From CAZWEJ01 sp964632435 (GTDB lineage Bacteria; Patescibacteriota; Saccharimonadia; UBA4664; SCTI01): a stretch of DNA of 64,000 nucleotides. The stretch is taken from positions 29,859 through 93,858 of the forward strand of contig CAZWEJ010000001.1 in the NCBI GenBank assembly GCA_964632435.1, written 5' to 3'. A program made the translations under genes and the position numbers. Of the stretch, positions 57,653-64,000 are shown piece by piece. The first letter of the stretch is position 1; every line of letters starts with the position of its first letter. The notes beneath the pieces were generated by a model. That model worked only from the letters and a program-made list of their open reading frames with translations. It did no database searches and had not been told where the DNA came from.

Positions 57653-58407
57653 GCAGCCCAAAACTTTCGATAATAATACCAGCCTACCAAGAATCAGAGC
57701 GTATTGAAGAAACTCTTGATAAGCTTGCAGATTACATCAAAAAATACTCGCTCAAAAACATTGAGGTTGTTGTTGTGGTGGCGGATAGCCCAGACGGCAC
57801 CGCATCAATCGCTCGTGCAAAAGCTAAATTATTTGAAAACTTTAAGGTAGTTGATGCCGGCCCCAAAGTAGGCAAAGGAAGAGATGTAAGAACCGGAATA
57901 TTCGAAGCGACAGGCGATTACAAGCTGTTTATGGACGCTGATCTCGCAACGCCTTTACATCACATTAGAGCCGTCCAGGAAAAAATTGAAGAGGGGGCAG
58001 ACGTCATAATTGCGGTAAGGAACCTTTCAAGTATCCACACGGGTCTACGAAAAGTTATCTCTGCTGCCGGAAACTTCCTTGTTCAAGTCATGTTGTTACC
58101 AGGTATTCCAGATTCACAATGTGGTTTTAAGGCATTTTCTAAGGAAGCTGCAAACGAACTATTTTCAAGGCAGACAATACTAGGATGGGGTTTTGATATG
58201 GAGATATTGGCCATTGCTCGCATGAGGGGGTACAAGATAGCTCAAATTAGCGCACCTGACTGGTCTGACAAGCCAAATGGGACATTTGAGGGTGAGGTTA
58301 AGACCGCCGCTCTTGAGACCCTTGGCGAGCTATTCACTATTGTGTGGCGAAAATGGCGAGGAGTTTACAAAAATAAGCACTATAGCTATGAGGCCTACAA
58401 GAAATGA
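57649..58407 (+). CDS. polyprenyl-phosphate glycosyltransferase, family GT2 (ALG5/DPG-like)
   Basis: 252 aa. (L)SIIIPAYQESERIEETL start, the nucleotide-binding KGRDVRTGI segment and the catalytic MDADLATPL. Similar in design to dolichyl-phosphate glucosyltransferases, which load a sugar onto a lipid carrier; the product could feed the neighbouring GT39-like enzymes. Only weak hydrophobic segments are present. Confidence 0.82.
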   Translation: MSSPKLSIIIPAYQESERIEETLDKLADYIKKYSLKNIEVVVVVADSPDGTASIARAKAKLFENFKVVDAGPKVGKGRDVRTGIFEATGDYKLFMDADLATPLHHIRAVQEKIEEGADVIIAVRNLSSIHTGLRKVISAAGNFLVQVMLLPGIPDSQCGFKAFSKEAANELFSRQTILGWGFDMEILAIARMRGYKIAQISAPDWSDKPNGTFEGEVKTAALETLGELFTIVWRKWRGVYKNKHYSYEAYKK

Positions 58408-59882
58408 ATTGGATTAATAAACTGACAACCCCTATATTTTTAACTCTGACCGTTGCGATCGGAGCGGTTCTGCGTTTTTGGGATATTGCAAAATCAAGCA
58501 TCTGGCACGACGAAGGTTACACTATGATGCTGGCACCCGATGGTGTGCTGGAGATTCTTTGGAGAACAGGTCGCGATGTCCATCCACCTCTCTATTACGT
58601 AGCCTTACATTATTGGATGGAGCTTTTTGGAACCACCGAGGCAGCAGCGAGAAGCTTAAGTGTGGTATTTATGCTCGCATGTATCCCGATTGGTTACTTG
58701 CTGGTCAAGAGGCTCTGCTCCGAATCGGCCGGAAGACTTGCTGCTATATTTGTCGCATTTGGGCCGTTTTTAGTGCGCTACAGTCAAGAAGCTAGGATGT
58801 ACGCCATGGTGGCATTTATTTTGCTTCTATCAACATATTTCTTAGTTCGAGCCGTTGAATCTAAATCGTCAAACAAATGGTTCGTCTTTTATGCAGTAAC
58901 TATCGCAGCTGCCCTTTATACTCACTATTATTCAATTTTCATGATCCTGGTCCATTGGAGTTACGTATTGTATGTCACCAGCCGTAAGGATAAGAGAGGA
59001 CTTTTTGATTACAGGTGGTGGCTAGCCAACTTCGCCGGAGCTGCTTTATTCTTGCCTTGGCTGCCATCGGCGTTGGCGCAGGTAAAGAGAGTCCAGGCAT
59101 CATTTTGGATACCTCCTTCAAACATCGAAACACTTCCAAACACATTGATGCAGTTTATGGTATATAACAACCTTACTGAGCTGGGAAAGCCGGTTAAACT
59201 CGGCATCTCTTTTATATTTGTTGGTTTTGTTGTCGGTTTATGGGTGTATGCCAAAAAATACCGATCGTCTACTTTCTTGATGGCAGCCTACGCACTTGCA
59301 GCCCCAGTGCTAGTAGTAATGGTTTCTGTGCTCTTGAGCCGCCCGATATATGTTGATAGATATTTTGTCTTCTCGGCCGTAGCATTTTACGCCTTGCTGG
59401 CAATTATCTTGGTGCACGGCTGGCCTTTTGCTAAGAAGTCAGCTCTTTCTGCCATTACTGCTGCAGTAATGCTGGTAGTGTTTATGATTGGTAACCTTAA
59501 TGTTTATAAGTATGGTAATCACCAAATGCGAGAAATTGGGCGAGTAGTAAATGAGCAGTATCAAAATGGGGACGAGATAATCTCGGGTGAACTTTATACC
59601 TTCTTCGACTTCAGTTACTACAATAAGACCGCAACCGAGACCAAGCTCTGGGCAAAAAATGGAGTTAACGGTTATGGAGAGACCAGTCTAATTTTTGATC
59701 GCGCCGATCAGGTTGTGGTAAAAGACCTGGCCGTTATTAATCCTAGCTCCGGATATGTTTGGGTGGTCGGTAAAACCGGTCCCAAGGACTATTTTGACAA
59801 GGTCCCCGCCAATTGGCAGCCAGTCGGTCCAAAATATGAGTACGGTTATAGTGCCGCTCAAAAGTTTGCAGTTTCTCGCTGA
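58404..59882 (+). CDS. GT39-like membrane glycosyltransferase
   Basis: 492 aa. The first outer loop carries SIWHDEGYTM (Asp-Glu pair, near residue 36), and a (D)VHPPLYY motif follows, as in GT39/ArnT relatives. About 11 membrane segments and a C-terminal outer domain. Second such enzyme of the operon, four-base overlap with the GT2 gene. Confidence 0.8.
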   Translation: MNWINKLTTPIFLTLTVAIGAVLRFWDIAKSSIWHDEGYTMMLAPDGVLEILWRTGRDVHPPLYYVALHYWMELFGTTEAAARSLSVVFMLACIPIGYLLVKRLCSESAGRLAAIFVAFGPFLVRYSQEARMYAMVAFILLLSTYFLVRAVESKSSNKWFVFYAVTIAAALYTHYYSIFMILVHWSYVLYVTSRKDKRGLFDYRWWLANFAGAALFLPWLPSALAQVKRVQASFWIPPSNIETLPNTLMQFMVYNNLTELGKPVKLGISFIFVGFVVGLWVYAKKYRSSTFLMAAYALAAPVLVVMVSVLLSRPIYVDRYFVFSAVAFYALLAIILVHGWPFAKKSALSAITAAVMLVVFMIGNLNVYKYGNHQMREIGRVVNEQYQNGDEIISGELYTFFDFSYYNKTATETKLWAKNGVNGYGETSLIFDRADQVVVKDLAVINPSSGYVWVVGKTGPKDYFDKVPANWQPVGPKYEYGYSAAQKFAVSR

Positions 59883-59943
59883 TTGTTCCTCATCAGGTAA
59901 TTTTGAGTTAAAATAGAGCCTATATACAGATAAGGAGCTTTAA

Positions 59944-60231
59944 ATGTTTGATAAGGCTAAAACGCTTTATGAGCTTAAGAAAATTCAATCCGCTCTAGCC
60001 AAGGAGACCATCGAGGTTGAGGCTGGTAATGGTGCCGTAAAGGTAGAGATCAACGGTGAGCAGAAGATCAAGAAGATCAAAATTGACCCAGAAATGGTTG
60101 ATTTGGATGAGGTCCATAAACTCGAGAAATGGGTTGAGTCGGCCGTTACCCAGGCTATCACCAAAAGCCAGCAGCTTGCTGCCGAGAAGATGAAGAGTAT
60201 GGCAGGTGGGCTTGGACTCCCAGGCCTATAA
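59944..60231 (+). CDS. YbaB/EbfC family nucleoid-associated protein
   Basis: 95 aa. (L)KKIQSALAKETIEVEAGNGAVKVEINGEQKI is the family signature; the usual Met-rich C-terminus is short. Binds DNA as a dimer. Directly abuts recR, the common arrangement in bacteria. AAGGAGCTTTAA precedes the ATG. Confidence 0.93.
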   Translation: MFDKAKTLYELKKIQSALAKETIEVEAGNGAVKVEINGEQKIKKIKIDPEMVDLDEVHKLEKWVESAVTQAITKSQQLAAEKMKSMAGGLGLPGL

Positions 60232-60825
60232 ATGCAGCTGATCCCCAAGTCTGTTTCTACGCTAATTGAAGAGTTCGGCAAGTTACCCGGGGTTGGTCCT
60301 CGAACTGCCGAGCGATTAACTTTTTACCTTCTTAGAGGTAATAACGGTCAGGAGCAGCGACTTGGGGAGGCCTTGATGCATCTCAGAAATCAGCTAACCA
60401 TTTGCAAGAATTGCCATAACTATAGTGAGGCTGATTTGTGCGTGGTTTGCTCAAACCCTCATCGTAATGAAAAGCTAATTACGGTCGTAGAAGAGCCGCT
60501 TGATGTTGTAGCGGTGGAGAAAACAGGTTTGTATCAGGGCGTTTACCATGTTCTAGGTGGTGTGATTTCTCCAATTGACGGTGTCGGACCCTCCAATTTA
60601 AACCTGGACACGCTGATTGATAAGGCAAAAAATGCCGATGAGATTATTGTCGCGACTAACCCGACTACAGAGGGAGAGGCGACCGCGCTATACATACGCA
60701 AACAGCTCGAAGGCACGGAAATTAAGGTGACACGCCTAGCCAGAGGTCTTCCTGTTGGTGGTGACCTAGAATATGCCGATCAAGTAACACTAGGTCGGGC
60801 GCTGCAAGAAAGGCGGTCATTTTGA
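60232..60825 (+). CDS. recR: recombination protein RecR
   Basis: 197 aa. Helix-hairpin-helix (LPGVGPRTAERL), four-cysteine zinc finger (CKNCHNYSEADLCVVC) and TOPRIM domain (VVEEPLDVVAVEKTG). Works with RecO/RecF at gaps. Overlaps the DHH gene by four bases. Confidence 0.95.
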   Translation: MQLIPKSVSTLIEEFGKLPGVGPRTAERLTFYLLRGNNGQEQRLGEALMHLRNQLTICKNCHNYSEADLCVVCSNPHRNEKLITVVEEPLDVVAVEKTGLYQGVYHVLGGVISPIDGVGPSNLNLDTLIDKAKNADEIIVATNPTTEGEATALYIRKQLEGTEIKVTRLARGLPVGGDLEYADQVTLGRALQERRSF

Positions 60826-61868
60826 GTTTAGAAAATCAGATCAAGAAGTTGGGCGAGCTGGTTGATAATGCAAAGACAATCCTTGTTCTACAGCCGGAAA
60901 AGCCTGATACGGACAGTCTAACGTCTAGCCTGGCGCTAGAATATATTCTTGGCGAGATGGGCAAGGAGGTCATCCTTTACTGCCAGGACGCCGTTCCAAA
61001 ATATATTTCCTACTTTTCCGGCGCAGATCGAGTAACAGATGAGTTCCCAAACAAATTTGATCTTACGCTGCTGGTTGACACCGGTGGTCCGGGCTCAATT
61101 AGCCGTACTCTCGAGAAGTATCAGCCCAAACTGGTCAAGAAGCCCTTTGTTATCATCGACCACCATGCTAATCGCGAGCCAATGCAATTCGAAACGATTG
61201 ATGTTATCGATATTGATGCAGTTGCGACCTGCGAGCAGATCTTCAAAATATCTAAGCAGCTGGGCTGGAGCCTGAATGCTGATGTCGCAAAGCTTCTTAT
61301 CCCCGGCATATTGGCCGACACCAGGAACCTGTCTATATCAACAGTACAAAGCTCAACATTCAGTTTGATGGCGGAATTACTAGATTATGGCGTTGATATC
61401 TACTCGATGCACGAGCAGTACCGACTTGCCGGAGCCGTAGATCCGAGCTTGCTTCATCTTAAGGGCGCCTTACTCTCGAGAGCTGAGTTCTTTAAAGACG
61501 GGAAGATTGCGCTGGTTATGGTAACGCCGACGGAACTTAAAAACTATGCAGATATTCACGATCCTGCGGATCTAGTGATCTACGAGCTGCAACGAGCTAA
61601 GGGTGTTGAGGTTGCGGTTGTCATTCGTCACTATGGCGGCGAGAGCAACAAGATTAAGATCTCAACTAGAGCCAATATGCCCGTTGCAGCCAAAGCTTGC
61701 CGGGAGTTCGGTGGGGGAGGCCACGATCGTGCCGCCGGATGCCAAGTTATGGACACTCCAGCATCGGAAGTAAAGCAAAAGTTTGTTACAGTATTAAGCA
61801 AGTGCATTGAAGATTATGAAAATACACAACACACTGACAAGACAGAAAGAAACACTCAAACCGCTTAA
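60822..61868 (+). CDS. DHH-family phosphoesterase (NrnA/RecJ-like)
   Basis: 348 aa, TTG start. DHH domain with LLVDTGGPG, IIDHHANREP and the LADTRNLS motif, then a DHHA1 domain with the GGGGHDRAAG-type end. The first metal motif normally reads H-x3-DxD; here it is QPEKPDTDS with no histidine at the expected place. Likely degrades short oligonucleotides or a cyclic dinucleotide product. The end overlaps cysS. Confidence 0.82.
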   Translation: MSLENQIKKLGELVDNAKTILVLQPEKPDTDSLTSSLALEYILGEMGKEVILYCQDAVPKYISYFSGADRVTDEFPNKFDLTLLVDTGGPGSISRTLEKYQPKLVKKPFVIIDHHANREPMQFETIDVIDIDAVATCEQIFKISKQLGWSLNADVAKLLIPGILADTRNLSISTVQSSTFSLMAELLDYGVDIYSMHEQYRLAGAVDPSLLHLKGALLSRAEFFKDGKIALVMVTPTELKNYADIHDPADLVIYELQRAKGVEVAVVIRHYGGESNKIKISTRANMPVAAKACREFGGGGHDRAAGCQVMDTPASEVKQKFVTVLSKCIEDYENTQHTDKTERNTQTA

Positions 61869-63207
61869 ACCCGGTCATATTTCGTTCTATTCCTGCGGTC
61901 CAACCGTCTATCACTACTACCATATTGGAAATTTACGCAATGCGGTATTTAACGACACACTCAAGCGTGCATTAATAGCTGCCGGTTTTAAGGTCGATCA
62001 TGTAATGAATATTACCGATGTCGGGCATCTTAGCAGCGATGCAGATACCGGTGAAGATAAGCTGCAATCTCGTGCTGCCGAAGAAGGTAAAACTGTTTGG
62101 GAGGTAGCTCAGTTCTACACTGATGCGTTTATGAAGGACATGGGCAGGCTCAACGTTATTGATCCATCGAGCTATGTTAAAGCCACCGATCGCATTGATG
62201 CTCAAATCAAAATGGTTGAGACTCTTCTAGTAAAAGGGTACGCCTACAAAACCGATCAGGCTGTCTACTTTGATGTGCGCAAACTTGATGATTACGGCAA
62301 GCTTACGGGGCAAAAGCTCTCTGATAAAGAAGTTGGCGTACGTGATGAAGTGGTGGTTGACTCAGAAAAGAGGAATCCTCAAGACTTCGCGCTATGGTTC
62401 TTTACGGTAGGTCATTTTAAAGACCATGAGATGCGCTGGTCTTCTCCTTGGGGGGAAGGTTTCCCAGGTTGGCACCTAGAGTGCTCTGCCATAATCGAAT
62501 CTGAACTTGGGGAGACGATTGATATACACACCGGTGGCGTAGACCATATTGGTACACACCACACCAACGAGATTGCTCAAAGCGAGGCGGCTCACGGCAA
62601 GCCATTGGCAAACTACTGGGTTCACAACGAGTTTCTGATGGTTGATGGCTCCAAGATAAGTAAGTCTCTTAAAAACGGATATAGACTTGATGAGCTTATT
62701 GAAAAAGGTTACGACCCAATGGCTCTGCGCTTACTATTTCTGCAAAGCCACTATCGAACCCAGCAGAATTTCACATTTGAGGGGCTTGAGGCGGCGCAGA
62801 ATCTACTCAAAAGATTTAGAGCATGGTCTGACTGGCAGTTTCAAGATGGCGCCAGTACGCTTGCCGACGATGTTTTTGGTGAATACTACGAGCAGATTGT
62901 TGAACAGTTCAAGGATGATCTCAACACTCCTCAAGCAATTGCGACTTTCAACAGCCTGGTAGACCATTGCGATAATCAAAACGCTTTGCCTACCTCAAGC
63001 CAGGTCAGCGAAATTGAACAACTGTTTGGGTTGCAGCTCGACCAAAGAACCGACATCTCTGAAGAACAGAAAGCGGTTATTGTCGAGCGAGAGGGTGCCA
63101 GAAAAGCAAAAGATTACGAAGCATCAGATAAAGCGCGTAAAAAATTGGCAGACGAGGGCATCACAGTTGAAGATACCGAAGCTGGCCCAAGATGGAGTCG
63201 AGCCTAG
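61816..63207 (+). CDS. cysS: cysteinyl-tRNA synthetase
   Basis: 463 aa from the ATG at 61816; an in-frame TTG three codons upstream is less likely. The gene begins 53 bases inside the DHH gene. (Y)SCGPTVYHYYHIGNLR with HIGN, the zinc residues (C28-type Cys, WHLECSA, and the HHTNE region), and KISKSLKN. Class I synthetase of normal length. Its TAG overlaps the stop codon of the opposing gene. Confidence 0.95.
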   Translation: MKIHNTLTRQKETLKPLKPGHISFYSCGPTVYHYYHIGNLRNAVFNDTLKRALIAAGFKVDHVMNITDVGHLSSDADTGEDKLQSRAAEEGKTVWEVAQFYTDAFMKDMGRLNVIDPSSYVKATDRIDAQIKMVETLLVKGYAYKTDQAVYFDVRKLDDYGKLTGQKLSDKEVGVRDEVVVDSEKRNPQDFALWFFTVGHFKDHEMRWSSPWGEGFPGWHLECSAIIESELGETIDIHTGGVDHIGTHHTNEIAQSEAAHGKPLANYWVHNEFLMVDGSKISKSLKNGYRLDELIEKGYDPMALRLLFLQSHYRTQQNFTFEGLEAAQNLLKRFRAWSDWQFQDGASTLADDVFGEYYEQIVEQFKDDLNTPQAIATFNSLVDHCDNQNALPTSSQVSEIEQLFGLQLDQRTDISEEQKAVIVEREGARKAKDYEASDKARKKLADEGITVEDTEAGPRWSRA

Positions 63208-63998
63208 ACTTCTATCGGCTTCTTGCCTTTAGATGTGAAGTAGTGGACTATTAGAACTTTTATGCATGCCGCAATTGGTATGGCAACGATTGCACCGAAT
63301 ATCCCCGCAACTGATGCGCCAATAAGAATCGCAATTGTTACTATCAGCGGCGAAAGTTCGGTTGATTTGCCCTGAACGATTGGTTGAATCACGTTATTCT
63401 CAATCTGCTGATAAATAATGAAGTAGATTGCCATAGCAATGGCTGCTCCTGTTGAAGTAAATAGAGCCACAATACAGACCATAACGGCCGCTATTGTTGC
63501 TCCTACATATGGGATTAGGCCAAAAAGACCAACCAATAATCCGAGCGGTACAGCATATGGCACGCCAACAATCGACATCATTATTGTTGAAGCTGCAGCT
63601 GATATTGCTGCAATAAAGAGAATACCCGTAAAATAGCTTGAAATTGCAAAATACATGTCTTTAGCAATCTGCTTGTTCCTTTCCAAATTCTTTTTTGGAT
63701 GATACTCCCAGACCATTCTGTTCCAGCGGGGACCTTCAATAAGCATAAAGATGGATAACGTGACTATGGTAATTATTGCTGCAAAGCCACTAAATATTCC
63801 TTGTGCGATTGATACAACCGACCCTGTTGCGCCTGCCAAAGTTGTGAATATCTCCTTTGCGCTGTCTTGAGCCAAAGCGATAAGGTCATATTCAGCAACT
63901 AGTTGGCCTAGACGGGTATCTGAATTTTGAAGATCAGAAAGAGCCTTGGGGACTGCTTCGATCAGCTCAACAGATTGCTCAATTAGCTTAGGGACCAA
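63204..63998 (-). CDS. AI-2E family transporter/permease (partial, N-terminus outside window)
   Basis: 264 codons of the C-terminal part. Long hydrophobic segments with the (L)VGLFGLIPYVGATIA motif and the late GPLIVTIAILIG-type region (LSPLIVTIAILIGASVAGIFGAIVAIPIAA), typical of the AI-2E/YdiK/PerM family. The beginning lies beyond 64000. Convergent with cysS; the two stop codons overlap. Confidence 0.85.
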   Translation of the reverse strand: MVPKLIEQSVELIEAVPKALSDLQNSDTRLGQLVAEYDLIALAQDSAKEIFTTLAGATGSVVSIAQGIFSGFAAIITIVTLSIFMLIEGPRWNRMVWEYHPKKNLERNKQIAKDMYFAISSYFTGILFIAAISAAASTIMMSIVGVPYAVPLGLLVGLFGLIPYVGATIAAVMVCIVALFTSTGAAIAMAIYFIIYQQIENNVIQPIVQGKSTELSPLIVTIAILIGASVAGIFGAIVAIPIAACIKVLIVHYFTSKGKKPIEV

Positions 63999-64000
63999 TG

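Overview
The window looks like a chromosomal segment of a candidate phyla radiation (Patescibacteria) bacterium, most likely Saccharibacteria (TM7). The signs are a compact ribosomal-protein superoperon with no rpmD (uL30) between rpsE and rplO, no adk or map between secY and infA, a zinc-type S14, AspRS without its GAD insertion, and many one- to four-base overlaps. Genes end in TAA, TAG and TGA, so UGA is a stop and the recoded Gracilibacteria/Absconditabacteria are unlikely. The lineage is an inference; no 16S gene is present.

Layout: 1-58 is the end of clpP. 320-12956 carries rpoB-rpoC, then rpsL-rpsG-fusA, a stand-alone CHC2 zinc-finger gene, tuf and rpsJ. 13016-15323 is an insert of small regulatory and membrane genes that separates rpsJ from rplC. 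15493-29278 is the S10/spc/alpha operon from rplC to rpsI. 29369-31002 is a GC-rich island with one unknown gene, structured flanking RNA and a short inverted repeat at its edges. 31050-35278 holds a RCK channel-like gene, RluA, HolB, a TPR protein, four tRNAs, PspC and L33. 35297-37215 holds a methyltransferase, a GC-rich unknown gene followed by a type III hammerhead ribozyme, and another unknown gene. 37292-45100 holds a Ca2+-type P-ATPase, a DUF218-like protein, NDH-2, aspS and two membrane proteins. 45176-47405 is secE-nusG-rplK-rplA with two L1-type leaders. 47540-50835 is a nucleotide-metabolism cluster (cytidylyltransferase-like, dCMP deaminase, HIT, DHFR, ThyA). 51055-55557 is rplJ-rplL, an unknown gene, dnaX and dnaB. 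55614-59882 is an envelope-glycosylation operon. 59944-63998 is ybaB, recR, a DHH protein, cysS and a partial AI-2E transporter.

The most notable find is the hammerhead ribozyme at 36566-36624: GUC cleavage site, complete CUGAUGA and GAAA core and three paired stems, in the 3' untranslated region of a GC-rich gene of unknown function. Other notable points are an EF-G with NKIN in place of NKxD, a tuf leader with mutually exclusive pairings, twin L1 leaders, palindromic -35 boxes at translation operons, and several genes whose start codon coincides with the predicted transcription start (leaderless mRNAs).
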